From the NCBI RefSeq assembly GCF_013373065.1, contig NZ_JABXIN010000003.1, forward strand, positions 248,001-312,000: a stretch of DNA of 64,000 nucleotides, read 5' to 3'. The notes below the pieces were generated by a model, which was not told the DNA's origin, made no database searches, and was given only the letters and a program-made list of their open reading frames with translations. A program made the translations under genes and the position numbers. Source of the stretch: Algoriphagus sp. GTDB lineage: Bacteria; Bacteroidota; Bacteroidia; Cytophagales; Cyclobacteriaceae. Shown here one piece after another: positions 50,902 through 59,526 of the stretch; position 1 is the first letter of the stretch, and each line of letters begins with the position of its first letter.

Positions 50902-52191
50902 ATGAAAAATAAATCTCAACTCATTTTATTGGTTTTCCTTTCCTCTTTTTTGTTTGCATTAGGAGGTGAGAAGGCTTTTGCTGCGGACTCTTACAAATTG
51001 GTGATTGGAGGGTTTGACTGGGGGGCAGCAGTTCAAAAAGTGATTTTGGCCAATGCTCCTTCAGATGCGAGGCCGTCTGATTTCGAAGTATTTGTAAACC
51101 GAAGTTCAAGCGAAGGAGAAATTCCTGAAAACGTACGTTCAGGGAAAAGATCGGTAATTTATTCCTATCCTTCAGACGAAAATGGAAATCGCAAACAAGA
51201 TGGTTCGCATTTGACCCTTGTTTTGGAAGTCAGTCCTGTCCAACCTCTTGGCTCACCTATTCAATACATGCGGGTAGGAAATCGAGCTTCCAATGTCTGG
51301 ATAGATTATCAGGTGACAGTAGTCAATACCAAAAATCGGCAGCTCTGGGATCAGGAATCCGGTAGAATTATGCCCATTGTGGATGATTTTGAATTGAATT
51401 CAACATTCAATTATCAGGATAAAATGACGTTGGCCTATGCCTCTTTTTCCCCTGGAAATCCACAGCCAAAAACACCTTTGATCATTTGGCTACATGGAGG
51501 AGGCGAAGGTGGAATGGATCCTACGATTGCACTTTTGGGAAATCGTGCAGCAAACTATGCCTCTGATGAAATTCAAGTGCTCTTTGGAGGTGCTCATGTC
51601 CTAGTACCTCAATCGCCTACATTTTGGATGCAAGCTAAAGATGGAACTTATACGAGAGGGGATCGAGAAGATGTTTATCATGAAGCACTTTTTGCCTTAA
51701 TTGATGAATATGTTAAAAGTAATCCCAGCATTGATCCAAAGCGGATTTATGTTGGCGGGTGTTCCAATGGAGGTTATATGTCCTTGAAATTGATCTTAGA
51801 ACATCCAGATTATTTTGCTGCGGGGTATATTAGCGCGCTTGCATACAGCAATGAATTTATTTCGGATGAGCAAGTAAAATCCATCAAGAATGTTCCGATT
51901 TGGTTTGTGCATTCTGCAGATGATAATACAACCAAACCTGATGTGACTGTCGTGCCTTTGTATCATCGCTTAAAGGAAGCTGGAGCAAAGAATGTCTTCT
52001 TTAGCTATTATGACCACGTAACAGATATTACAGGATTTTATGGTGGGGATGATTATTTCTACCCTGGTCACTGGTCATGGATTTATTCTCACGCGAATAC
52101 TGCAAGAACTGATTTTGACGGCTCTCCGGTTATGTTAGATGGTAAGCCTGTCACCATTATGGAATGGCTTGCAGCTCAATCCAAAAAATAA
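50902..52191 (+). CDS. Secreted alpha/beta-hydrolase (PHB depolymerase/esterase-like)
   Basis: 429 residues with a Sec signal peptide (QLILLVFLSSFLFALGGEKA, cleavage near AFA-AD). An Ig-like or beta-rich N-terminal part (about 25-165) precedes the hydrolase domain. The oxyanion region is PLIIWLHGGGEGGMDPTIAL. The nucleophile is in RIYVGGCSNGGYMSLKLIL; the family G-x-S-x-G reads G-C-S-N-G. The later WFVHSADDNTTKPDVT and PGHWSWIY hold the likely Asp and His. It resembles prolyl-oligopeptidase-type and PHB-depolymerase-type esterases; the substrate is unknown. Confidence 0.82.
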   Translation: MKNKSQLILLVFLSSFLFALGGEKAFAADSYKLVIGGFDWGAAVQKVILANAPSDARPSDFEVFVNRSSSEGEIPENVRSGKRSVIYSYPSDENGNRKQDGSHLTLVLEVSPVQPLGSPIQYMRVGNRASNVWIDYQVTVVNTKNRQLWDQESGRIMPIVDDFELNSTFNYQDKMTLAYASFSPGNPQPKTPLIIWLHGGGEGGMDPTIALLGNRAANYASDEIQVLFGGAHVLVPQSPTFWMQAKDGTYTRGDREDVYHEALFALIDEYVKSNPSIDPKRIYVGGCSNGGYMSLKLILEHPDYFAAGYISALAYSNEFISDEQVKSIKNVPIWFVHSADDNTTKPDVTVVPLYHRLKEAGAKNVFFSYYDHVTDITGFYGGDDYFYPGHWSWIYSHANTARTDFDGSPVMLDGKPVTIMEWLAAQSKK

Positions 52192-52220
52192 CTTATTCCG
52201 TGAGCTAGTGGTATTAATCT

Positions 52221-52258
52221 CAGTGACCTGAAGACAAATCAGGTCACTGTTTTTTTTA
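52221..52258 (+). terminator. Terminator after the esterase gene
   Basis: CAGTGACCTGA (52221-52231) and TCAGGTCACTG (52239-52249) form a perfect 11-bp stem with a seven-base loop, then eight T residues. It is one of the strongest terminators in the window. Confidence 0.9.
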
Positions 52259-52272
52259 TTTCCTTTGCATGG

Positions 52273-53337
52273 ATGGATATTTTCAATTCAAAACAGGCTG
52301 GAGATTCTGAGCAACTGGGATGTTTGCATTCCGATTGGCTAAAAGAAATCTATGCCCAAAAGTGGTTTAAACTTTTTGTTCCAAAGGAATTGAATGGGTT
52401 GGGATTGAGCCTACCGGAAGCTTTAGAGGTTGAAGAAAAACTAGCCAGATTGGATGGGAGTCTCGGATGGACAGTTACACTTTGTGCTGGAGCTGCTTGG
52501 TTTGTTGGATTTTTTGACCCCCAGCTTAGTACCGAGGTTTTTGAAAATCCCAATTCCTGTCTTGCTGGTAGCGGTTTTGTTGGAGGAAAGGCAGAAAAGA
52601 AAGGCGAGAAGTATTTGATTTCTGGACATTGGACCTATGCTTCAGGGGTCTTGCATGCAACCCATTTTACAGCCAATTGTGAAATTTGGGAAGCAGGAAA
52701 ACTGGTCACTGATTCTTTTGGAAATCCTTTGGTAAAGGCTTTCGTTTTGAAAAAAGACGAAATTGAAATCCTTGATGCTTGGCATTTTATGGGTATGAAA
52801 GCTACTGGAAGTCACGCTTTCAAAACCGATAGCCTTTATGTTCCAGAAAATCGTTGTTTCGAAATATCTCCAAAGAAAACTTTCCGACCGGAACCTATTT
52901 ATCAGTTCCCATTTCAACAATTTGCAGAGGCAACTTTGGCAGTAAATATTTTGGGGATCACTTTTCATCTACAGTCTTTGTTGAAGGAAGCTTTTTGGAA
53001 AAGGAATGCTAGGAAAAGTTTGGAGAAGGAGTATTTGGAGTTTTATTCCAAACTGGAAAGAAAAGGTGAAAGAAAATTAGAGAAAGTCCGCTCAGAATTT
53101 TATCAAACGATAGAAAAGGCATGGTTGGAATTAGGTCAATCAGGATCTATTTCACCAAAGAAACTGAATGCTATCAGTAAAATCAGTCGGAAAATGACAG
53201 CTACCTGTCGCAAATGGAATTCAAAACTTTACCCTTTTGCCGGATTAGAGGCTGCCAGAGAAGATTCCGAGTTAAATCGAGTTTGGAGAGACTTCCATAC
53301 GGTCAGTCAGCATTCTTTATTGATTTTTCCTTTTTGA
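52273..53337 (+). CDS. Acyl-CoA dehydrogenase-like flavoprotein, atypical C-terminus
   Basis: 354 residues. The N-terminal alpha and middle beta domains resemble acyl-CoA dehydrogenase or HsaA-type flavin monooxygenases: LFVPKELNGLGLSLPEALEV, LARLDGSLGWTVTLCAGAAW, YLISGHWTYASGVLHATHFT and LDAWHFMGMKATGSHAFKTD. After about residue 240 a highly charged helical stretch (FWKRNARKSLEKEYLEFYSK, LERKGERKLEKVRSEFY) replaces parts of the usual C-terminal helical domain. A catalytic base cannot be identified. The reaction is unknown. It follows the esterase terminator and precedes the radical SAM gene by about 95 bases. Confidence 0.72.
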   Translation: MDIFNSKQAGDSEQLGCLHSDWLKEIYAQKWFKLFVPKELNGLGLSLPEALEVEEKLARLDGSLGWTVTLCAGAAWFVGFFDPQLSTEVFENPNSCLAGSGFVGGKAEKKGEKYLISGHWTYASGVLHATHFTANCEIWEAGKLVTDSFGNPLVKAFVLKKDEIEILDAWHFMGMKATGSHAFKTDSLYVPENRCFEISPKKTFRPEPIYQFPFQQFAEATLAVNILGITFHLQSLLKEAFWKRNARKSLEKEYLEFYSKLERKGERKLEKVRSEFYQTIEKAWLELGQSGSISPKKLNAISKISRKMTATCRKWNSKLYPFAGLEAAREDSELNRVWRDFHTVSQHSLLIFPF

Positions 53338-53432
53338 TTTTTTGATCGGTGCATTGGTAGCTTGACATTCTTTGACAATTGATTTTGTTTTCATTTCGGT
53401 TTTAGTAAACTGATTGTCATGACTTTGATAAA

Positions 53433-54497
53433 ATGATTGACAAAAATAATTCTTACTTCAAGGGGAGAGGAGCACAGCTTCAGTCTCAGAATCGCTTTTT
53501 GCTACAGTCCATAGTTCAAGAACATTGGGAAGGAATTGATGAGGATTGGTTAGAAAACCCAAAGACAGAAGTTCGGATTGAGCATCCAAAATCCATTGTT
53601 AATCCAATTACAAGTCCTGATTTGGGTTTGAGTTTTTCTCTAAATCCCTATCAGGGTTGTGAACATGGCTGTGTGTATTGCTATGCCCGGAATTCCCATG
53701 AATATTATGGTTATTCTGCAGGATTGGATTTTGAAACCAAATTGATGGTCAAGCCTTATGCTCCGAATCTTTTGGAGAATAAGTTATTAAGTAAATCCTG
53801 GAAAGTCAGCCCAATTTCTTTGTCAGGTAATACAGATTGTTACCAGCCCTTGGAAAAGGATCAGAAGATTACGCGTGAGCTATTGAAGGTGTTTGCTCGT
53901 TTTCGTCATCCTGTAGGGTTGATTACAAAGAACAGTTTGATTTTAAGAGATTTGGACTTACTGAAGGATTTGGCTTCCGAAGGATTGGTTCAGGTATATA
54001 TTTCTATTACTACATTAGATGAAGAGCTTCGTCGTAAAATGGAACCACGTACAGCAAGTGCCAAGAAAAGGTTAGCTACCATTGAGGCATTGTCAAATGC
54101 CAATATTCCCGTTTCAGTGATGAACGCACCTATTATTCCAGGACTTAATCATCACGAGATTCCAGCCATCCTTAAAGCCGCTTCGGAACGAGGTGCCCTA
54201 GGTGCTGGGTATACAGTTGTTCGCTTGAATGGGAAGTTAGAACAGATTTTTTCAGACTGGCTTAAGAAAAATTTTCCGGATCGAAGTCAAAAAGTAATGA
54301 ATCAGATTGCTACATTACACGGAGGAAAAGTACAAGACAATCAGTTTGGTAGAAGAATGAAAGGAGAGGGGGTATTGGCTAAAAGTATACAGCAGCTCTT
54401 TCAGCAATCGAGGAAAAAATACTTTTTCGGAAAAGCTATGCCGGAATTTAACTTAAAGGCTTTCCGAAGAGGGGGGATGCTTAGTTTTGATTTTTAG
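53433..54497 (+). CDS. PA0069-type radical SAM protein (SplB-like)
   Basis: 354 residues. A 4Fe-4S SAM motif of the form C-x3-C-x2-C lies in NPYQGCEHGCVYCYARNSHE. The flanking SPDLGLSFSLNPY and WKVSPISLSGNTDCYQPLEK match the PA0069/spore photoproduct lyase-like family (COG1533). Other family pieces are ARFRHPVGLITKNSLILRDL, VQVYISITTLDEELRRKMEP, NANIPVSVMNAPIIPGLNHH and GAGYTVVRLNGKLEQIFSDW. The substrate of this family is unknown; a DNA or RNA repair link has been suggested only by homology. Confidence 0.92.
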   Translation: MIDKNNSYFKGRGAQLQSQNRFLLQSIVQEHWEGIDEDWLENPKTEVRIEHPKSIVNPITSPDLGLSFSLNPYQGCEHGCVYCYARNSHEYYGYSAGLDFETKLMVKPYAPNLLENKLLSKSWKVSPISLSGNTDCYQPLEKDQKITRELLKVFARFRHPVGLITKNSLILRDLDLLKDLASEGLVQVYISITTLDEELRRKMEPRTASAKKRLATIEALSNANIPVSVMNAPIIPGLNHHEIPAILKAASERGALGAGYTVVRLNGKLEQIFSDWLKKNFPDRSQKVMNQIATLHGGKVQDNQFGRRMKGEGVLAKSIQQLFQQSRKKYFFGKAMPEFNLKAFRRGGMLSFDF

Positions 54498-54513
54498 AAG
54501 TTGGACAGGATTT

Positions 54514-54699
54514 CTAGAATTTTTCTACAATTAAAAGGAAGTCCACTTTTGCCGTAGCTCCCATTAATTGAAAAGTGGGTTTGACATTTGGTATGATAGA
54601 AATTACCTCTCCATTCAGCCTGTTTAAAAACAGTTCCAGTTTTTCCTGCATGTTGTCTCGGTTGACTTCTAGCCTGTGGACTTTATAGTTCAATGCCAT
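54514..54699 (-). CDS. Small conserved-looking protein, DUF4177-like
   Basis: 61 residues: ALNYKVHRLEVNRDNMQEKL, LNRLNGEVISIIPNVKPTFQ and TAKVDFLLIVEKF. The pattern of a Tyr-Lys-Val strand, a helix ending in Leu-Asn, Gly-Glu-Val strand and a final Leu-Leu-Ile-Val-Glu-Lys strand resembles the DUF4177 fold. No function is known. It is convergent with the radical SAM gene and follows the methyltransferase gene on the same strand with a 68-base gap. Size and composition support a real gene. Confidence 0.65.
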   Translation of the reverse strand: MALNYKVHRLEVNRDNMQEKLELFLNRLNGEVISIIPNVKPTFQLMGATAKVDFLLIVEKF

Positions 54700-54767
54700 G
54701 GTGAATAAGTTTTATGGTTTCTTAGAAGTTAAGAAATTATTTGGAACAATTCTTCCATTTTCGGTGC

Positions 54768-55520
54768 TTAATCATGCTTTTGGGCAATGTAAAATCCATA
54801 GCTGAAGTAGTCTTTGTTTTTTCGATAAAGGGCAATTTCCTCCAGGTTATATTGGACAATTTCCTTTGCCAAGTCTGAATGCTTATGTTTCTCCAAAAAT
54901 TCCGGAACCCTTTCCTCCATGGGCTGGTAATAATTTTTTTCCCAACTTTCTGGGTTTAGGAAAAAGTATCCTCTGAGAATGAAGCCATTTTCTTCTAGTT
55001 GCTTAATCTTTTTGGAAGCAAGGTCGATTTCCGGATATTCTTGATTCCAAAAGTCTTCCAATTCCCTGGGGCGCGATGGTGTAATCCAAGTGATTTCGCT
55101 GACTGCTAGAATTCCCTTTGGTTTAAGGAACTTCTTCCAGGCCTTGATTCCCGCTTCAAAGCCCATATTATAGATTGCTCCTTCAGACCAAATAAGATCA
55201 AATTCCTGCTGTTCAAATGGCAGTTGATCCATGGGGGCTTGTAAGGTTTTGATCTGAGCTATTGGGTTGAACACCTTTTTACGATCTTCTAGCTTTTCTA
55301 AAAATTCAGGGAATAAGTCAACTGCTACGATTTCACCTTCAGTGAGTTTTGCAAGGGTGAAGGTCTGATTCCCCGTTCCACATCCAATGTCTGCCACTTT
55401 TAAATGTTTCTTGTTCGCGAGTCCTGTCAGTTCAAATGCCCGTCGGGTTTCTTCTTCACTTCCAGGGCCCTGTTGTAATGCGTTTTTGTGGAAGTCAATT
55501 AATAACTCTAATTCAGTCAT
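54768..55520 (-). CDS. Class I SAM-dependent methyltransferase
   Basis: 250 residues. Motif I is VADIGCGTGNQTFTLAKLTE with the SAM glycine loop, motif II has the acidic VAVDLFPEFLEKLE, and motif III-IV has FDLIWSEGAIYNMGFEAGIK and FLKPKGILAVSEITWITPS. The rest is a small substrate cap ending KDYFSYGFYIAQKHD. Small-molecule methylation is likely, substrate unknown. It lies 20 bases downstream of an ATP-grasp gene in the same direction, so the two are probably a unit. Confidence 0.9.
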   Translation of the reverse strand: MTELELLIDFHKNALQQGPGSEEETRRAFELTGLANKKHLKVADIGCGTGNQTFTLAKLTEGEIVAVDLFPEFLEKLEDRKKVFNPIAQIKTLQAPMDQLPFEQQEFDLIWSEGAIYNMGFEAGIKAWKKFLKPKGILAVSEITWITPSRPRELEDFWNQEYPEIDLASKKIKQLEENGFILRGYFFLNPESWEKNYYQPMEERVPEFLEKHKHSDLAKEIVQYNLEEIALYRKNKDYFSYGFYIAQKHD

Positions 55521-55540
55521 ACTTTCTGATTAAAAAAAAC

Positions 55541-56410
55541 TTAAAGATTTTTCCAGTACTCATCCAAAAGGTTGGCAAAGCGTTCTGGAGAATGTCTGTC
55601 AAATCGAAAATAGAGACAGGGTTCGATGAGCTCTAATTCCATTAATGCAAATGTGTTTTTTGGTGTTCTTACCAAATCTACACGTGCGTAAAATGGCTTT
55701 TGAGGCAAGGCGGCCATTGCTTTTTCTCCAGCTGCTAGAATGGAAGATTCAGGGCTTTCGATGGCAATCACACCTCCACCATGTTCCTCCTGAACCCGAA
55801 AATCGCCAGCTCCAACTGTCTTTAAAATGCTATGGCTCAAATGCCCTTGAAAATACATAAGTGAAAACTCTCCTTCTTCTACGATAGCATCCATAAAAGG
55901 CTGAATCATTCCCTCTTTAAATTGAAATACTTTTATTGCTTTTTCCCAATCAGTTGGGACTGACTTTTGGAGGCGAAAAGTGTCGTCAGCATTTGCTCCA
56001 ACCAAGGGCTTGACAATTATTTCTTGTGATTCGAATTGATTAAAAGCTTCTTCGAGTTGCGCAGCGCTTAGGGTTGAAAACCGGATAGTGGGAACTAATT
56101 CAACTCCTTTTTCTTCCAATTCAAACAGGTAGTTTTTATGGATATTCCATTTGACAATATCGAAAGGATTCAAAAGGACCGCCCGCGATTTTTCAATTTT
56201 TTCAAGAACCTTAATGAATTCTTCCAGATGCTGTTGGTAATCCCAAGGACTTCGGATCACCACCAAGTCAAAGGTTTCCCAGTTTGTATCTTGATTCCAA
56301 GGGATATTTTTGATTTCCCAACCGAGGGATTTAAGAAATGGGTGAACGAGGTCGTCGTCAATAAACCATCCTTCAGTATTGGCTATGGAAAGAAAGGCAC
56401 AGCTGGGCAT
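55541..56410 (-). CDS. ATP-grasp domain protein (prokaryotic glutathione synthetase-like)
   Basis: About 289 residues from ATG at 56410 (MPSCAFLSIANTEGWFID). Signature parts are DLVVIRSPWDYQQHLEEFIK, NPFDIVKWNIHKNYLFEL, IIVKPLVGANADDTFRLQKS, the metal-binding MYFQGHLSHSILKTVGAGDF, and YARVDLVRTPKNTFALMELE followed by LIEPCLYF with metal-binding Glu residues. The family joins a carboxylate to an amine or thiol using ATP. It resembles RimK/glutathione synthetase-type and DcsG-like enzymes; the substrate is unknown. A methyltransferase follows 20 bases downstream. A TTG at 56434 would extend it by eight residues. Confidence 0.88.
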   Translation of the reverse strand: MPSCAFLSIANTEGWFIDDDLVHPFLKSLGWEIKNIPWNQDTNWETFDLVVIRSPWDYQQHLEEFIKVLEKIEKSRAVLLNPFDIVKWNIHKNYLFELEEKGVELVPTIRFSTLSAAQLEEAFNQFESQEIIVKPLVGANADDTFRLQKSVPTDWEKAIKVFQFKEGMIQPFMDAIVEEGEFSLMYFQGHLSHSILKTVGAGDFRVQEEHGGGVIAIESPESSILAAGEKAMAALPQKPFYARVDLVRTPKNTFALMELELIEPCLYFRFDRHSPERFANLLDEYWKNL

Positions 56411-56575
56411 AGGCAATCGGCTTAGTGACTTCAATATCGGAAGGGATGAGGCGAATAGAAATAAAAATGCGGGAAATTTTTGATGATTTTCAGCAGACCT
56501 CTCTCTGTAAATTCAGAGTATCGATAGGAAACTATTTATTAGGTTATGGATAAGATCACCGTCTTAAAAGTATTC

Positions 56576-57406
56576 CTACTTCTTTAACGGTTGATTTGTC
56601 AATTGAATTCCTTTGTAAAAGCTATCTAAAAAGATTGAAAAGTGATTTTCATGTTCATAAAATGCTATCGACAAATCAATGAACTCGTTTTTTCCCTTTA
56701 ACGCTTCAATGAACTCTTCAATTTTTCTTTTATGAAATTCTGGTTTAGGTTGGTAGGTAAGGTGGATTTTAACAGGTTTGATGGAAGAGTTGCCTTTTAG
56801 CTTTTCTGTGACTTCTCCATCGCTATACCAAATGGAAGGATCATAGAGATGAAGAATTTCAAATGGATGTGCGCGACCCAATAAGTAGGCGCCAAAATAT
56901 CCACCGTAGGAATGACCAATCAAGGTATGATGGTTATTAATAAGATAATTTTTTGAGAGGTCAGGCATCAATTCCTTTGTGAGATAATTATAAAATTTTT
57001 CTGCACTACCGGAATTTTGTTCATTATACCAATCCACTTTTTCTCCATCGAATTCAACTTGAGAATGGCTAAATGTCAAATCCTGACCTCTTTTATGTTC
57101 TACTTCTACATGAGGTATCCCCACAATTATTGATTTTTCAATCTTTTGGTGTCCTCCCAAATCAAAAGCTATCTGGCGTACCAATTCAAATCTCCATTCG
57201 GCATCGAGGACAAAAATGACTGGATAAGAAACGGAGTCTGAATAATTCAGAGGAAGTGCTACCCAATATTCCCGTGTTTCATTTAAATACTTGGAATCTA
57301 TTTTATGCGAATGTGCAGGTGAAAGACAAATGGTTTCTTGGGCCAAAACTGGAAGGGCTAGGAGTAGTAGAAATTTTATGAAAATGAACCTTAGGTATGA
57401 TATCAC
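56576..57406 (-). CDS. Secreted esterase (PF00756-type, Fes/IroE-like fold)
   Basis: 276 residues with a signal peptide (FIFIKFLLLLALPVLAQET). The alpha/beta-hydrolase core contains YPVIFVLDAEWRFELVRQIA, SIIVGIPHVEVEHKRGQDLT, the nucleophile serine in HHTLIGHSYGGYFGAYLLGR, and a C-terminal His region in AFYEHENHFSIFLDSFY. The fold includes enterochelin esterase and feruloyl-esterase-like enzymes; the substrate is unknown. The start must be GTG at 57406, as no ATG precedes the signal peptide. It lies 28 bases downstream of glgB in the same direction. Confidence 0.85.
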   Translation of the reverse strand: MISYLRFIFIKFLLLLALPVLAQETICLSPAHSHKIDSKYLNETREYWVALPLNYSDSVSYPVIFVLDAEWRFELVRQIAFDLGGHQKIEKSIIVGIPHVEVEHKRGQDLTFSHSQVEFDGEKVDWYNEQNSGSAEKFYNYLTKELMPDLSKNYLINNHHTLIGHSYGGYFGAYLLGRAHPFEILHLYDPSIWYSDGEVTEKLKGNSSIKPVKIHLTYQPKPEFHKRKIEEFIEALKGKNEFIDLSIAFYEHENHFSIFLDSFYKGIQLTNQPLKK

Positions 57407-57434
57407 GAGAATAGGTTAGAATTCACTATTTAAA

Positions 57435-59447
57435 TTAACCTTTCTTCTTGAAAACCATCACAACGCGGTTTGGAATGTACAGATGTGCCTCTTGATTTTT
57501 GTCTGTGGCATAAGTGATTTTCTTATCTAAGCGCTCGAATCCCCCATATTTTGTCTCATCAGAATTAAGAATAATTTGGTAGGTGCCTGCTTCAGGAAAA
57601 CGAATAGGGAAACCGAAGAAGGATTCGGTAGGATGGAAGGAAAAGACAAAGACCAATCCACACCGCTCGTAGGCGAGGATTTTCTTGTCTGGCTCAAGGT
57701 ACAATTGCTGAGCTTGAGGTTGTGCGAGTAGCTCATAGTTTTTGGCCAGTTGAATAATGGCTTTGTCCCAAGCATCTAATTGCTGGTAGCGAAGATGTGG
57801 TGTATCAACCAAAGACCATTGTCTACGTGCATATTGGTAGCTCCAGTTATTGCCTTCTCTTGGGAAATCCACCCATTCAGGATGTCCGAATTCATTGCCA
57901 ATAAAGTTCAGATAGCCTTCTCCACCCAGCGATAAGGTGAGCATGCGAATAAGTTTATGCAAGGCAATACCGCGATCAACGACAAGGTTTTGATCCAAGA
58001 CAGACATCGATGTATACATTTCCTTGTCCATCAGCCAGAAAGCCAGGGATTTGTCACCAACCAAGGCCTGATCATGACTTTCAGCATAGGCGATGGATTT
58101 CTCTTTTTTAGGGCGATTGGTCAATTCATGCCACAACTCAAAGAGATCCCATTGTTCATCCAGTTTGTGTTTCAGTGTTTTGATCCAAAAATCCGGAATC
58201 CCCATTGCCAAACGGAAATCAAAGCCAATTCCCCCATCTTCAATTTTTCGGGAAAGACCTGGCATTCCGCTGACCTCCTCTGCTATAGAGATGGCATTTG
58301 GATTTAACTGATGGATCACCGTATTGGCTAATTGAAAATATAGGAGTGCATCATCATCAACGCCTTCATCGAAGTATTTTTCTGCAGAATCAAAAGATAC
58401 ATGTCCATGGTGATGGTAGAGCATAGAAGTAGCCCCATCAAATCGGAATCCATCAAAATGAAATTCTTCCATCCAATACCGGATGTTGGATAAAAGGAAT
58501 TCCTGTACTTCCCATTTCCCGTAGTCGAAAAGCTTAGAGTCCCAGCCTTCATGATAGCCACGTTCTCCGGGATGGAAGTATTGATGATCACTTCCATCGA
58601 ACTCATTCAATCCTTCATTTACGTTTTTGACAGCATGCGAATGAACGATATCCATAATCACGGCAATACCCATTTGGTGTGCAGTGTTGATTAAAGATTT
58701 GAGTTCTTCTGGGGTGCCAAATCGTGAAGAGGGCGCAAAGAAGTTGGAAACGTGATAGCCAAAAGAACCATAATAAGGATGCTCCATAACTGCCATCATT
58801 TGGATGGCGTTGTATCCCGCACTTTTTATTCGAGGAAGAATCAATTCCTCAAACTCTTTATAAGAACCAACTCCTAATTTTTCTTGAGCCATGCCCACAT
58901 GACATTCGTAAATCAAGGGCATGTGAGCTATTTCTTTCAAAGAAAAATTTGAATCAGTCCATTGGAAAGGCTCCTTTGGAAACCAAAGCTGTCCGGTAAA
59001 ATCATGGGTTTTATCATCCTGAACCACCCTTCGGATATAGGCTGGGATGCGGTCCAAGCTTTTTCCTTTTGCGTCTATTACTCGGACTTTGATATTACTT
59101 CCATGAATAAACGTATGCTTGTATTGCTTATAGGGAAGAAAAATTTCCCAATCCCCTCGATGGTTTCTTTTCATGGGATGAGATTCCCGATCCCACCAAT
59201 TAAAATCTCCCATCAGGTAGAGTTGGCGTGCAGCAGGTGCCCACTCGCGGTAAATCCAACCTTTCCGAACGGGTTCGAAATGGACGCCATAGTAAGTATG
59301 GAAATTGGCGAATTCCAAAATGCTCCCCATGGATTCATTGATCAAATGAAGGGCTTTTTGGTAACGCTCGTATCGTCTTTGAATAATTGGAGCAAATGGC
59401 TCCAACCAAGGTTCGTCCTTAATCAGTGATAGGGTGTTTTTGCTCAC
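57435..59447 (-). CDS. glgB: 1,4-alpha-glucan branching enzyme (eukaryote-like GH13_8)
   Basis: 670 residues. Branching enzyme makes alpha-1,6 branches in glycogen. Residues 1-165 are an N-terminal CBM48-type module (VRKGWIYREWAPAARQLYLM). The GH13 barrel follows. Catalytic residues lie in FHFDGFRFDGATSMLYHHHG (nucleophile Asp), SIAEEVSGMPGLSRK (Glu) and YAESHDQALVGDKS (Asp). This sequence style (YHHHG and the 670-residue length) is close to eukaryotic branching enzymes, typical of Bacteroidota. The start is GTG at 59447: a stop codon lies three codons upstream in frame. Confidence 0.96.
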   Translation of the reverse strand: MSKNTLSLIKDEPWLEPFAPIIQRRYERYQKALHLINESMGSILEFANFHTYYGVHFEPVRKGWIYREWAPAARQLYLMGDFNWWDRESHPMKRNHRGDWEIFLPYKQYKHTFIHGSNIKVRVIDAKGKSLDRIPAYIRRVVQDDKTHDFTGQLWFPKEPFQWTDSNFSLKEIAHMPLIYECHVGMAQEKLGVGSYKEFEELILPRIKSAGYNAIQMMAVMEHPYYGSFGYHVSNFFAPSSRFGTPEELKSLINTAHQMGIAVIMDIVHSHAVKNVNEGLNEFDGSDHQYFHPGERGYHEGWDSKLFDYGKWEVQEFLLSNIRYWMEEFHFDGFRFDGATSMLYHHHGHVSFDSAEKYFDEGVDDDALLYFQLANTVIHQLNPNAISIAEEVSGMPGLSRKIEDGGIGFDFRLAMGIPDFWIKTLKHKLDEQWDLFELWHELTNRPKKEKSIAYAESHDQALVGDKSLAFWLMDKEMYTSMSVLDQNLVVDRGIALHKLIRMLTLSLGGEGYLNFIGNEFGHPEWVDFPREGNNWSYQYARRQWSLVDTPHLRYQQLDAWDKAIIQLAKNYELLAQPQAQQLYLEPDKKILAYERCGLVFVFSFHPTESFFGFPIRFPEAGTYQIILNSDETKYGGFERLDKKITYATDKNQEAHLYIPNRVVMVFKKKG

Positions 59448-59483
59448 AAAAAATTACATTAAAGTCCGAGTTGAATTTAGGAA

Positions 59484-59526
59484 AAAATAGGGGTTCAACA
59501 AGCCCAATCTCTGAGCTTGTCGAGCC
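59484..59526 (-). terminator. REP-like hairpin acting as mtaB terminator
   Basis: GGTTCAACAAGC (59492-59503) and GCTTGTCGAGCC (59515-59526) form a 12-bp stem with two imperfect pairs. On the minus strand a T-run (TATTTTTT) follows. The CTGAGCTTGTCGAG core resembles REP-type repeats found in many bacteria. It directly abuts the mtaB stop codon. Confidence 0.7.

Noticed and set aside
58962..59429. Antisense open frame of 155 codons over glgB
   Set aside because: It overlaps the conserved N-terminal module of glgB and shows no domain.
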